This document shows positions 11,098-23,530 of a stretch of 64,000 bases of DNA, piece after piece. Position 1 is the first letter of the stretch; each line of letters begins with the position of its first letter. The notes beneath the pieces are model-generated. The model did not search any database. It was given only the letters and a program-made list of their open reading frames with translations, and had not been told where the DNA came from. The translations under genes were made by a program, and so were the position numbers. Location: assembly GCA_037953625.1 (NCBI GenBank), contig CM075651.1, positions 129,484,501 through 129,548,500 on the forward strand. The letters run 5' to 3'. Source of the stretch: Crotalaria pallida. Taxonomy: Eukaryota; Streptophyta; Magnoliopsida; Fabales; Fabaceae.

Positions 11098-12648
11098 ATG
11101 GAGGGATTTTCATTCGATGAAGCACCATTTTTTGATGGAAATAATTTTCATTATTGGAGTGCTAGAATGAAAATATTTTTACAATCAATTAGTTTTCGTT
11201 TATGGCATGTTGTTTTTCATGGTTTTGATCAAAAACATGTTTTAAATGATTTTGATGAAAAATATTTTTCATTCAATATTCAAGCTATGCATATTTTAAG
11301 AAATGTATTAAATGTTGATGCATATGCTATAATTGAAAATTGTTTGAATGTCAAGGAAATTTGGGACACATTGAATACACACTATGCTACTAACGATCTT
11401 CATGGAAGTGTTAGTGTCCGTGTCCACAGGAAAGAGGAGAAGGAACAAGAAGAAAATGAGATAGAGCATGAAATATCAAACTCCCTAGACGAAGATTATT
11501 ATGATGAAATAGAAAGCGTGGGGAGTAGCGCATTATGCGATGAGGATGAATTAGAAAGGCTATTTGAGAGCTTTATAGACTCATTGGAAGAATCAAGTTC
11601 TTCGGATGAGGAGTCGTTGGAAGATGAAAATGAAATATCAAATTACACGGCTCATAAGGTAACTTCAAATAGTCCTTGTTCTAATAATCTACAATTTGCA
11701 TATAATGATTTGAATGATGATTTGATATCTTTAGAAAATAAAAACTTGGACTCTTTACAAAAAATATCTCTAATTGAAAATGAAATTGATATTTTGAAAA
11801 ATGGAGATATTTTTGATAAAGAGATGTTTTTAAAAAATAGCTCCTCAACCATTTTTGAAAATTGCTTAAATATTGAAAAACAAGTTGAGGAAGCACTTTT
11901 TGAAAGTAACATTGAAAAATCAAATTATTCAAATTCTTTACTTGATGAAATTGAAAATAATGTGGATATCCAAAAATCAAGTAAAGTCGATGACAATAAT
12001 ATTTTTCAGTGTGAAATAAAAAATTCCAAGTTTCATGAAAATAATTTTGAAAAAGTCAAACCATCATCCAAACCCATTATTTGCAATTATTGTGGTTGTT
12101 TGGGACATATTTCTCATTTATGCTTTTATCGTAAAAATTATAATATGAGAAATAATTTGCAATGGGTTCCAAAGGCTTCTAAGGAACCTAAGACTAACCC
12201 CAAAGGACCCAAGATGAAATGGGTACCAAAAAGTTCTTCTAGTGTTCTAAATGTGCAGGAATCCAAACAAAAAGAAGATCTAAGTGGTCAAAAGAAAGTC
12301 TTATGGGGTGTACCTAAGAGGACAATAAGTGTATGGATTGAGAAACGAAACAAGCCTAAGGATGAACCAAGTGGTGGAGAGAAGGATAAACTATCAAGGG
12401 TGATGTCAAAGAGGACAAGGAATAGATGGATTGGTCAAAGGAGAAAAGTACCCACAACCAAAGCTTCTCACATGTCTAAAAGTGAAATCAAATGGTTTAG
12501 GACCTTAAACAAGAAGCAATGGGTAAGGACAAACGCCTCCTTGATCAACACGTCCAAGGTATCAAATTATCATTCCACCTATAAAAACGACTACACAAAG
12601 GTATACCTGGACTACTCTATTTTTTGTGCATACCAAGGTGTATCATGA
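11098..12648 (+). CDS. Gag-like protein of the Sirevirus, gag only
   Basis: A 516-residue open frame starting at the first ATG after the primer site. The N-terminal part (FFDGNNFHYWSARMKIFLQS) matches the opening of plant Copia Gag proteins, which form the particle shell and bind element RNA. Residues about 115-190 are very acidic (runs of E, D and S). A CCHC zinc knuckle begins at Cys329 (CNYCGCLGHISHLC). The C-terminal part is basic with repeated WVPK-like phrases (QWVPKASK, KMKWVPK, KKVLWGVPK), as found just after the knuckle in Sirevirus polyproteins. It stops where protease should begin. No frame damage is visible, so the protein may still be made. Whether it packages its own RNA is inference. 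Confidence 0.85.
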   Translation: MEGFSFDEAPFFDGNNFHYWSARMKIFLQSISFRLWHVVFHGFDQKHVLNDFDEKYFSFNIQAMHILRNVLNVDAYAIIENCLNVKEIWDTLNTHYATNDLHGSVSVRVHRKEEKEQEENEIEHEISNSLDEDYYDEIESVGSSALCDEDELERLFESFIDSLEESSSSDEESLEDENEISNYTAHKVTSNSPCSNNLQFAYNDLNDDLISLENKNLDSLQKISLIENEIDILKNGDIFDKEMFLKNSSSTIFENCLNIEKQVEEALFESNIEKSNYSNSLLDEIENNVDIQKSSKVDDNNIFQCEIKNSKFHENNFEKVKPSSKPIICNYCGCLGHISHLCFYRKNYNMRNNLQWVPKASKEPKTNPKGPKMKWVPKSSSSVLNVQESKQKEDLSGQKKVLWGVPKRTISVWIEKRNKPKDEPSGGEKDKLSRVMSKRTRNRWIGQRRKVPTTKASHMSKSEIKWFRTLNKKQWVRTNASLINTSKVSNYHSTYKNDYTKVYLDYSIFCAYQGVS

Positions 12649-12649
12649 G

Positions 12650-14160
12650 TGCTGAAATCTTTTTGAAAATCTTTTATTTCTCATGATCACTCCTTGGATA
12701 AAATAAATCATGTGTGTCTTGCTTTATCTGAAAATCTTTTTAAGCACATGATTATATTTTTTGTGTGTGCACTGCATTATTTTTCACCATATATTGAGTT
12801 GTATCATGTGTGTTAAAATATTTTTAAAATTCCTTTTATCACATGAATACACTCTTTATGTGTTGATGACATGTCATGACATACTAGAGATATTTATTGA
12901 TATAAGACATGCATTTGTGTTCATGAGCATATTTTCAAGTGCATTTGACTATGTTGTCCTTCATGTGATTCAATATTTTGAAAAGTCAAAATGCCTATTT
13001 ATGCTTGTGCTACTAATCTATATGGATCCAAGTTTTTGGATACCAAAAGAAATGTTCCTAAGTATTTTTACAGGCAATGTCTCAAGTACAAGAGAAGGTA
13101 TGCGCATTGAAATTAAATGAAAGAATTCCAAAGGAGGAATTAAGACTCTCTTTTTCATCATGATGCTTGAGGAAAAATACTAAAGAAGGGGAACATATTA
13201 AAAAGGTGGAGACTTCCTTCAAGGCAAAGAATGGAAAAACTCTTTGGGGAAGAACCTCACAAATACTCAAGCTTAGTACATGTGATAGCCTCTCCTATGA
13301 TAAGTATCACGGACCTTATTTTTATTTAACTATCTTTTGATACTTGTCTTTGTGATATGTGCTCAACATGACAATTATGTTAAAATGAATAATATATTCT
13401 TGTCATGTCGTATGTGTTATGCGTATCTGAATGCTGAAATTTTTTTTTAATAATTTATTCTTTCTGTGCTATATTTGTGCATCCATTCTTTTTGAAGGAA
13501 AAACTATTTTTTCAGCATATCATATCTCTTGAGCTATATCTAGGTGACTACATGGATTACATGTTCCTGTCATTGTATTTCATGAATTTGAATATGATGT
13601 CATTCATGATATATCTTCATGTACAATGATACTTGGAAAAGTCATAATTCGTTATATATATACATGTGCCACTAATTCCTAAGGATCCAATTTTGTTGGA
13701 TACCAAGAGACACGTGCTAATTAGTTTTGCAGGTATTACTACAAGTATCAGTATGCAACGTTCTCTACAAACTTATGGTTAATGCATTCAAATGACAAGA
13801 GAACTGGGCAATACTCAAGCACTTGATAGTGACTCTGCGATATGTGAATGATCTCTTGGAGTGGAAGAAGTGCAACATACTAAACAAGTAGAGCTTTCTA
13901 CAAGATACGTAATGATACTCTATCAAAGGAAGAAACTCCAAAAATGGAATGACTACTCCACAAATGGAATGACTACATACATGGAAAGCGTCATCTCGAT
14001 AAGTATCACAACTCTTATTTTTTATTATGTGATACTTGTTTATGCGATATATGCCTTATATGACAATATGTGCTATCATGAATTATATGTTATTATTGTC
14101 ATGACATATAAGGTTTTTAAAGTTTTGATGATAGTAAGCATTCACATGTTTTTATGATGC
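12650..14160 (+). repeat. Degenerate ~700-bp tandem duplication in the Sirevirus interior
   Basis: Where pol would be expected, two diverged copies lie head to tail. Shared landmarks are GTGCTGAAAT (about 12650/13431), TTGGAAAAGTCA-like (about 12975/13635), GGATCCAA...GGATACCAA (about 13024/13683), GATAAGTATCAC (about 13299/13998) and TTGTCATG (about 13401/14097). No conserved reading frame runs through them. Confidence 0.65.
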
Positions 14161-14351
14161 ATTTTTCATCTCCCTTCATATTATGCTTATTTTGGAAAAA
14201 CCTTTTAGAAAGGAGGAGAAAAATATTATTTGAATATTTGCATTAAAACGTGTTCTGCTTCTTCATCCCATTTTGACATCATACTGCTTTTTATTGTGTA
14301 TTGGGAAGAAGTTCTTTTGTATCCCATACTTACTTTCGATGATGTCAAATA

Positions 14352-14727
14352 GGGGGAGAAATTGACTATGTGTCTATGTGTATTTACTCCCTTGTTATTA
14401 TTAATGTATCTATTCAGTGTTTCAGGGGGAGTATAGTACAAAGGGGGAGAAGAACCCTAATCCTGCTAAAGTCTTCTCACCACCTTTTTGATGTTGACAA
14501 AAGGGGGAGAAGAATTCTGAGCTTCATTGTGTATACTAACCATATATGCAGGGGGAGGTTATGAGAATGAAGATAAACTATTATCATGGCTTAATCAATT
14601 ATTCTCTATATTCTCTATATTCTCTATTTGTATTTAATCAATTTGGACTATATTGTGCTATACTTGCTACTTAACGCTTGTGATGCAGAAACTCAGAAAA
14701 GGGTTTGTCATCATAAAAAAGGGGGAG
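14352..14727 (+). other. Multiple polypurine tracts before the 3' LTR
   Basis: GGGGGAG occurs near 14354, 14427, 14443, 14503 and 14552, and finally as AAAAAAGGGGGAG abutting the LTR at 14728. The last is the likely plus-strand primer. Several extra copies upstream are a described Sirevirus trait. Confidence 0.8.
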
Positions 14728-16936
14728 TGTTGAAAGTCAAGCTTGCCCCAAAGGACGTAAAGAGTAATGCTAGAAAGATTCTAGAAGATAATGTTTTGAT
14801 GATTACAATCAAGATTCAAAGTTTCAAGCATCAAGCTGCATCAAGTTCAAGCATCAAGCTTCAAGGCTAAAGTCAAGGCTCAAGCTTCATGTTCAAGTTT
14901 AGTATAGCCTGGCCTATAGGAAATTTGTAAGGTAATGAATTTTTATTACAAGTGTCTAATGGCCAAAACTATTTTTTCATGTTAAGGAGAAGAAAATAAT
15001 TTTTTATGAAAAATGTTTTAATTGCAAAATGTGTTTTCATGAAAATTTGTTTTTTTAACTTAGTTTTTGTGAAAATAATTGATGTTACAAAACTTTGTAT
15101 ATTTGTATATTTGCAAGAAAGAGTAATCGATTATCTTCTCAAGTAATCAATTAACTTTGTTGCATCATAGAAAAATCAGAGAGGTTGTAATCGATTAAAT
15201 GAATCTTGTTAATCAATTACTTTCTTATGGGAGTAATCGATTACCTGGCTCAAGTAATCGATTATAATTGTTGCATCATATATTTTTCAGAGGCTTAGTA
15301 ATCGATTAAAGGCTCTGTAGTAATCGATTACATGATGTTGCATCATATGCCTATCCGAGGCTCAGTAATCGATTAACTATTATTAGCCTAATCGATTACA
15401 TGTTTTTCAAATGAATTTAAGAATTTCTATTTTTGAAGGAATAATCGATTACCTTCAGAAAGTAATCGATTACTTCATGTTTTATTGAAAAACGTGTCAG
15501 AATCATTTTGATTATTTCCTGATTTGTTTTTATATAAAAGATTCTAATTTATTTTATAAAATTCGAAAATGATTTTAAATTTGAATTATTTCCTTTTTGG
15601 TTTTAAGAATCAAATCCTTATTTTATTTCGTAAATCATTTTGATTTAGTTTTGATTTTAAAACTTATTTCAAATCTTTTATTTTATTCCTTAAATCTATT
15701 TTATTTGTTTCTGATTTCAAATTTGATTTTATTCTATTTTATTTTATTCTTTAAATCTATTTGATTTTATTTTGATTTCAAAAATATTATTTTATTTATT
15801 TGATTTCAGAAAATCAATTTTGAATATTTTCGGATTTGATTTCATTCTTATTTTAAATTTGATTTATTTCCAAAATCAGTTTTGATTTGATTCTGATTCT
15901 ATTTTTCAAATTCAAATTTTGAATTTCAAATATTCTCAAATCTTTAGTTTTATGTCTTAAATCTTTAAGATTGATTTTTGATTTTAAACATGTGTTAAAA
16001 AAATATGTTTAAAATGATTTGATCATTTTATATTTTCTGATCCAACCTTTTTCTTCTTCACGTTCTTCTCTTCTTCTCTTCTCCTTCAACCAGTTCTTAA
16101 ACGTTGATATCTATTTGAGAAGAAAACCTTTTTCTTGGCCATAGTACTTGTGATTTAACTTCATTGCTATAGAGCTTTATTGTTGTATTCGTGTTATATA
16201 GAACACGCTTTTGTTAGAGCCTTATATTGTTGTATCCGCACTATTAAGAGTGCAATATAGGTCTTGTACCAATCACTCATACCGTAACCATTTGTGTAAG
16301 GGGTGTGTGACCCTTAGAGACTAGGGGGTGAATCTCCTAGTGCGGACGTACGGCGTTCGTGGTTGTAGGGTGAGGAACCCTGCTGTGTGGGTAGTGCTAG
16401 ACGAACGGTGAGACACCTAGTAGTTAGGCTATCTGGTTTGTTGAGGTCCCTAGCGAAAGGAGGTTCCTAGTAGCTTGCGGGACGCTCTGATTGTACTTGG
16501 GGACGCGTGGCGTCTTGGTTTAGTGAAAAGCTCAAGCGGGTCGCTTGGGGGCTGGAGTAGGCCGGGTTTGCCGAACCAGGATAAAATCTCCGGTGCAATC
16601 TCTTCTATCCCTATCTCTTTTATATTTTGTTGTTATATTTATTTGTTGCGCATCATAACATCTATTTTGTAATAATCGCGGATTTAAAATAATAAGCGCG
16701 GTAACGGTTTTCATTGTTCTTATTTAATTCGTATCCGCGCATATTAGTTTTTCATACTAGTATTAATATTATTCGCTTAAGCGCAATCGTTTTCAACATT
16801 ATATTGTTTTCCGCTGCAAAATCTCTTTAAGTTTGTTGAAAAAGTTTTAAAGAAAATATTTTCCAATGTTTTCATAAACACCCAATTCACCCCCCCTCTT
16901 GGGTGACGGCTGCCAATTCTATCAATAATTCTAACA
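14728..16936 (+). repeat. 3' LTR of the Sirevirus
   Basis: Starts TGTTGAAAGTC and ends CTAACA. The paired palindrome array recurs at 15124-15472 with two sites changed to TAATCAATTA. Followed by the target duplicate ATCTA. Confidence 0.93.
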
Positions 16937-16941
16937 ATCTA

Positions 16942-17579
16942 TACATTATAAAATTCGTACCAAATGAAATGTCCACAATCCCAATACATTAAACATTAAA
17001 AGATCACTTAAATAGGGCTAAATCTTTATAATAGCATATAATACATGATCAATGATATATGTAGACTCAAATATTACATAAATATGTAACATCCAATAGT
17101 TGCTCAAGAGTGTGTATATATATATATTATACATGTGTGTGTGTGTTGTGTATGTATGTCTCTAGTAGTAGTAATCGCAAAATTGAATCTCTCTCATTGA
17201 GTTTGTTCATTTACTTGTCATTTTTGGTAGGTTGGATTCACTATATTAACGTTGAGTCTCATTAAGTTTGATTTCTTTTAATCTGATATTGTGATGAATT
17301 CAAACAAATAGTGGTTTTTTTATAAGCTAATTAATTATGGTAGTGTTAAGGGTGCTCGAATCCAAATACAAGGAATTATCCTATCCTCTCATTTGGGCTC
17401 ATACATCGATCAGGAAACAAAACTTTTAACCTCCAAAAGAAATGAACCGAAATCAAGATCTAACCTTAATCGTGTCTATAAAACTAGTTATATCAGCCAA
17501 CTCATTTATAGATCTAATATCATTTCTATTAAGGCAAATGATCCAAGTGACCGTCATCCAAAGCATAGAAATATACCTT
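16942..17579. other. AT-rich DNA with a TA/TG microsatellite
   Basis: A (TA)n/(TG)n run lies at about 17113-17150. I recognise no gene; a short open frame at 17393-17602 overlaps the LINE scrap and has no domain. Confidence 0.4.
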
Positions 17580-17990
17580 TTATGAATGATATTCCTTACT
17601 AATTGTGAAAAAGCATGAAACCACCCCATCAAGCTTATTTGAGGAGCCACTTATACAACTAGCTAAGAATATATATAAACTTCGACCAAACAAAATAAGC
17701 CTCACAATAATCAAGGAAATTAAAATATGTTGAGTGGACTCCACATCACCATGATCACTAAAAAAAGAACAACACTGATCCACCACCACATTCCTACTCC
17801 AAAGATTAATACGAGTAGACAATCTATCCAATAAAAACTCCAACTTTCATAGGAGCCTCAGAAAACCATAGAATTTTGAAAAAGATTTAGAGAAGAGGGA
17901 ACCCTTAGTTACTGGAACATGATGATACCTCTTTTGAAACCGATCATACGATGTTTTTCCTCCAAATCCATGTGTCTTGAATTATGATAA
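17580..17990 (-). pseudogene. LINE reverse-transcriptase zinc-binding (zf-RVT) remnant
   Basis: On the minus strand the translation includes APMKVGVFIG, then after a stop RLSTRINLWSRNVVVDQCCS and STQHILISL. This follows the pattern of the zf-RVT domain at the end of plant LINE ORF2 (P-x-K-V-x-x-F-x-W, R-L-x-T-R-x-N-L, then Cys and His ligands). Several expected residues are lost and stops interrupt it. It is a short decayed piece with no neighbouring reverse transcriptase. Confidence 0.5.
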
Positions 17991-18321
17991 TTTCTAATAA
18001 TTATATTAAGCACATGGATATATATATAAGACAACTCGATGAGAAAAAATCGATACTAAAACAAATCAAATTATTGTTCCCTTTGCTATTCCAAGTGAAG
18101 CTTCTAATGGGTCGGGTGCTAAGAGTATGATGCATCTAACCATTTGTTGTTCAAGCATTAGAGAGATTAGGTTCCACAACAAGTCAAAGCTTCTTGATAT
18201 GAAAGCAGAAGCCAAACGTAATTGTTATAAACCCCAAATTGTACCTTTGTTCTCTAGCTTGGTCGTGATAATTTTTAAACTTTGGGGCATGAAAAGAAAA
18301 TAGCGCCTCTATTTATAAAAA

Positions 18322-18833
18322 AGGCTTATTTATGGTTTTAGTCCCTGAAAGTTCAGCGTGTTTTGATTTTAGTCCCTAGAAGTTATTTTGACCGAGACTA
18401 GTCCTTAAATTTTCAAAAATTTTGGTTTTAGTCCCTTTCATTAGTAAAAATCTGTTATTTGCTGACATGGTTAACGAAAATCCACACTAGTAGCCACGTG
18501 ATGTGAGGTAGCGCCAAATAGGTGATCTGACATGGATGATTCAAGGCCATGAACTCAAAATTTTGCGTAGGGATCCATTTTGCGTATCAGACCATTTTGC
18601 ATCTGTGGATTTGTATCATCCACGTCATATCACTTATTTGGTGTCACCACAGATCACATGGACTGCTGATGTGATGTTCCGCTAACCACACAAACAAATA
18701 ACGAATTTTTACTAATGGAAGGGACCAAAACCAAAATGTTAGAAAATTTAAGGACTAGTCCCGGTCAAAATAACTTATAAGGACTAAAAACAAAACACGC
18801 CGAACTTTTAGAGACTAAAACCATAAATAAGCT
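18322..18833. mobile_element. Short MULE-like inverted-repeat element
   Basis: Ends AGGCTTATTTATGGTTTTAG and its inverted partner finishing AAATAAGCT, flanked by exact 9-bp TTATAAAAA (18313-18321, 18834-18842). Arms of about 150 bp contain 'TTTTAGTCCCT' motifs. Non-coding, 512 bp. Confidence 0.85.
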
Positions 18834-19810
18834 TTATAAAAAAAAATAATAAAAGTTACGTTTATCGAGGAAGTGTGTTTATGTCCGACCTCCAAAACAA
18901 CCACAATCACATTAATAAGTAGAAATGTAGAATAACAAAATTAGGCATGAAACAAAATTTAGATAGCTTGAAATAAATTCAGATCCTCATTTTTAATGGA
19001 CCTTAAAGCGTCGCCCCTAATGCTCCTCAAGTTTGATTGGGTTTGTCTGTTATACGAAAAAGAAACATGATGGGCCTAGATTTGGATTTTCAGTATTCCT
19101 ACAAGGGTTTTAGTTTATGAGATTTAGTCTACAAATCCCCTATATTAGGCCCAAACCCCATTTTAATTGGGAAATTACTAAAATGGCCTTACTTCTATTT
19201 TCCCTCCAAAATAAAAAACAAACCCCAAACCCCAATCCTATTTCTGAAAAAAAAAACCCCAAACCCCAACCCTTCACCTTCTTCCCACTCAAGTAACCCC
19301 CTTCACTCCACCTTCTACATTCTTTCACTTTTATTCATTCCTCTCCCACATACTAACAGTTCCACAGCTACATGCCCTATTGAAGAGAGAGTGAAATTGA
19401 CATACTCAGGAAAGTCTCTTTGGTGTTTTTCTATTTTGACATACTCATGTAACTGCAACTGTAGAGACATAATCAGGAACACTTTCATTTAACTTTTATT
19501 CATGTTTTTGACATTGAAGCACATAAGGAGTTGCTTTGCACGTTCAATAGGTGATATATGCAGGTAATCATCCTCTGTTTCGGTTTTTTTTTTCGTATCA
19601 GTTAATTCCGAAACTGATATATCGGAATTTTTACAATTTCCGACACGTGTGTGTCAGAAAATTATTAAATTTGCTTAAATTTTAATTCCAAGCACTATTT
19701 GTCGGAATATATAATATCTACACTCTAACAACAGCACATTCGTTTACACTTAAATTTACGCTATTAATTATTAATAGATTGTCTTTTATTTTTGTAATAA
19801 TTCGGTTTTA

Positions 19811-22689
19811 ATGGAGCGCAAGGACGAGGAGTTCGAGGAGGTGCACAACATGGATAACCTTCAACTAGAAGCCTTTGGATTTCCGGACTACCGGAATGCC
19901 TTCTGACGCGATAAGCCATTTGCATCCCGTGAGGAGCTCGTGACATTTGTTAAAATGGTTGGTGTTGAGCAAGGCTTCGTTTTGAAGATTAATAGGTCCG
20001 ATGTTGGAAAAAGACAGAGGGTAGTGTTTAGATGTGAAAAGGGTGGTGTCTTCAAGCCTGATAAGAGATCAAAGGGGATAAACATAACCGGATCAAAGAA
20101 ATCCGGATGTCCATTCAGTATTTATGCTAGGCGAAGTGCAAATGGGGGCCAAAATTGGACATTAGTTGTGAAATGTGGGAAACACAACCATCTCCTGTAC
20201 GATTCCCTTGTAGGCCATGGAGAAGCCGGGTCTCTTAAGAATGAGGAAAAAAGTCTTGTGATATACCTCACAAAGAGTGGTGTGTCGGCGAATAGGACAA
20301 TGACAACTCTGAAGGAGCGTTTTCCTGATAATGCATCTACTATTCGTCATATCTACAATTGCCGAAAGCGTTTCCAAAGAGATGTGAGGCTACCTAGAAC
20401 AGAGATGCAGCATTTGATGAAGTTATTGACAAATGAAGTATATGAAGTGTGGCATACAACTAGTGATGGAACCAATGAGTTGGAGCACCTTTTCTTTGCA
20501 CATCCCACTTCTATACAATTATTGCATAAGTTCAACATTGTATTGTGCATTGATAGTACTTATATGACGAACAAATACAAGGTGCCTTTGATAGAGATTG
20601 TCGGGCAAACTCCAACATGGAAGTCATTCACTGTTGCATTTTGTTTTGTTTCTAATGAAACCAAAGAAACTTTCATTTGGGCTCTAGAGCGGTTGAGGAA
20701 TTTGATGCCAAATCCTAAGTATTATCCAACAGTGGTTGTTACCGACATGGACGGTGCTTTGGTTGGAACATTAGAGGATGTTTTTCCCGTGACAACACAT
20801 TTGTTATGCCAATTCCATATTAAGTGTAACGTCAAGGGAAGATGCACGAAATACTTTCAAGATGAAGACAAGGTATCGTTAATAATGGAAGCATTTCAAA
20901 ACGTTGTTCATTGCAAAAATGTTGAGAACTACAAAGATTGTGTTGAAATTTTCTTGGAGAGATGCAAGGATGACAGTGGTAAGTTTCAGGAGTACATGAA
21001 GCAAACATACTTAACCCCAAGAAAGGAGAGATTTGTTGATGCTTGAGTTGACCATCACATGCACATTGGTAACACCACCACAAATAGGTATAAATATATT
21101 CAAGTTAATTTTTAAACTTTTTATTTAATTGTTTTTGTTTATGTCTAATAACATTACAATTATTTAACAAGGTAGAAGTTGCACATGCTGTCTTCAAGAG
21201 GATGCTATCGGAACTTAAAGGTGATATAGCGACATGCTTTGATTGCATCCAGCGTTTGTTGCTTACACAACACAACGCCATTGTTGCTTCATTTGAAGAG
21301 AGCAAGATTCGCGTGGAACACAGGGTTAACACTCCATTGTACAGAGATTTGCATTATAATGTATCAAGGGAGGCATTGTCTCTCATATACACGGAGGTGA
21401 AGGGTATTCCTACGAATAGTGATGAAGAAGTTTTCTGTAATTGCAAGATGAGAACTACGCATGGGTTGCCCTGTCGGTACGAAATTGCAAAGTACCAATG
21501 TATGGGACAACCCATTCCTCTAAATGCAGTTCATCCTTTTTGGCAGACTTTGTCAATGAATACAAAGATTAAGGAGGAGTGGATAGAGGAGAAGGGAAAA
21601 GAGGGTGAGGGGAGAGAGAACTGTGGTTATGATCCAAATACAATAACTGTATGGGAAGAGTTTAGCAAACTTTATAACGAAGCCGACTCTAATAGAAAGG
21701 AGAAGCTTCTTCAGAAATTCCAAGAGGTTGTCAGGCCTGATAAGACAATCTTACAGCCACCGAAGGTTCCGATTTCTACTAAAGGGCGCAATAGTGACAA
21801 AGATAAATCAACTAAGCGTGAGCCTTCATTTTTTGAACATACGGAAAGAGAGTTGGATGAGTCGTTGACTGAACAACTACGGCATGGTTCCCAACCATCC
21901 CAAGCTTCCCAAACTTCAAAGAAGAAACGACCGTCAATAAGGAGATCACAACAGCAAGACCGGAAACGCACTTGTAGTAGTAAAGGGTTTGTGCCCCATC
22001 ATTTGTTGGAGCCTTACATTGAGTCGGTGCATGATGTTATCGGGGATGGCAATTGTGCTTTCCGTGTCATATCAATGCATCGCTATGGAAGGGAGGATGA
22101 CCATCATTTAATTCGTTTAGATTTGATTAACGAAATGAAAGACCACCGACAATTATACATTTCCCTTTTGGGGGGAATTCGTGAGTATGATGCTATAATG
22201 AATAGACTTCATGTATCTTCTATAGGTTTTGTAGGAGCGGATAAGTGGTTATCCTTTCCGGATATGGGATGCATTATTGCCTCGAGGTACAATGTTGTAG
22301 TGGTTTCAATGCCTAGTCTAACTATCGGCGAATGCATCACGTTTCTCCCTTACAACACAGCGCCTCCTGCGAATATTCGTGTCTGGGCGATTGGACGCAA
22401 TGTTGCTAAGGAACATTTTGTTCAGGTAATTTATTATAATCTTTATTACAACATTTGATGCTTATATATATTCCTTTATTGTTTCATGTTCCTAATGATT
22501 GCAATTTGTTATGGAACACAGGTTAAGTTACGAGAGGGATCGCCTTTACCTCCAGTGTATCAACTTTGGCGTACACATTTTACGAACGGAGCAGGAGTTT
22601 GGGAAGCAGTTATATCTTATAGGCTAATATTGTACACCCCTTTATTACCAACAGCACGTAGCCAAGGAGAAACCATAGTTATTAACTGA
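19811..22689 (+). pseudogene. FAR1-type MULE transposase with OTU domain, inactivated
   Basis: Translation from ATG 19811 runs 31 codons to a TGA (19904), then continues in frame through a FAR1/WRKY-GCM1-like zinc-binding region (VVFRCEKGG, KKSGCPFSIYARRS, KCGKHNHLL). The MULE transposase core follows, with CIDSTYMTNKY, VVVTDMDGAL and LLCQFHIKCNVK; these hold the first two catalytic Asp. A second TGA (21044) lies where family members have Trp. After an AT-rich intron-like gap (about 21087-21171) come VEVAHAVFKR, with the expected Glu, and a SWIM finger (FCNCKMRTTHGLPCRYEI) whose usual final His is Tyr. An OTU-like cysteine protease domain follows (VIGDGNCAFR, later KEHFVQV), then, after a likely intron (22426-22521), a short tail. 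The first junction does not splice cleanly in frame. Decayed autonomous transposase gene. Confidence 0.85.
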
Positions 22690-22916
22690 ATCCTATGAGT
22701 TGGTTGATTTTGGACGTTTAGATTTAGTTATGTTTCAATTTTGGATGTTAAATTTTTTGGACGTAGTATGAATTATGAAAGTGTTCAATTTTGAAGGGAC
22801 AAGTGTTCAACTTTGAATGGACAAGTGTTCAATTTTGATTATATCGAATTGTATGAATAATCAGATGCCTACATATCGTAATTGATTTTGCAAAAGTTAT
22901 CAAAAAAATTTGCTTA

Positions 22917-23530
22917 CTGTAACTGGATTACGATACACTCTTTTCAGAATTTATGAAAAAGCCGAGAAAAGTGTGTCGGTGTTTGTGATTATTCCGATGC
23001 GTTATTATCGGTTTTTGTTTACTAAAGTCAAAAACAATTGAGTTACTGTAACTAGATTCCGAAATATAACTCTCGGATTTTGTGAATATTCCGATAAACA
23101 TATATCGGTATTTCAAAAAAATCCGATATATATATATATCGGAATTGTTTTTAATTAAATATAAATAAAAGTATGCTTACTGTTACTTGATTCCGAAAGA
23201 CATATTTCGGATTTTGTGAATATTCCGATAAAAATATATCGGTATTTCCGAATTTTCCGATATATATATATATCGGAATTGTTTTTAATTAAATATAAAT
23301 AAAAGTCTGCTTACTGTTACTTGATTCCGAAAGACATATTTCGGAATTTGTGAATATTCCGATAAAAATATATCGGTATTTCCGAATATTCCGATATACA
23401 TATGTCGGAATTTTTTTTATTAAATTTAAATAAAAGTATGCTTACTGTTACTAGATTCCGAAAGACATATTTCGGAATTTGTGAAAAATCCGACTAATAT
23501 ATGTCAGAATTTATGAATAATCCGACACAT
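22917..23530. repeat. Tandem ~133-bp repeats with TCGGAA palindromes
   Basis: About 4.5 units start near 22917, 23043, 23181, 23314 and 23442, each with CTGTTACTTGATTCCGAAAG-like openings and hairpins such as TTCCGATATATATATATCGG. The block lies between the two convergent MULE genes. It may bind transposase or act as the transcript-end region; that is inference. Confidence 0.75.

Larger units (their letters stand above)
8780..16936 (+). mobile_element. Non-autonomous Sirevirus-type Copia element
   Basis: Two LTRs of about 2.2 kb (8780-11000, 14728-16936) flank a 3.7-kb interior and the whole is bounded by an exact 5-bp duplication ATCTA (8775-8779, 16937-16941). A tRNA-Met-type primer site follows the 5' LTR, and AAAAAAGGGGGAG precedes the 3' LTR. 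The interior has a gag gene with a zinc knuckle but no protease, integrase, reverse transcriptase or RNase H. Multiple GGGGGAG tracts before the 3' LTR and repeated palindromes in the LTRs are published hallmarks of Sireviruses. The LTRs differ by roughly 1-2% by eye, so insertion is fairly recent. It must use enzymes in trans. Confidence 0.93.

Noticed and set aside
11652..11980. Minus-strand open frames of 86 and 99 residues
   Set aside because: Antisense shadows of the AT-rich gag gene.
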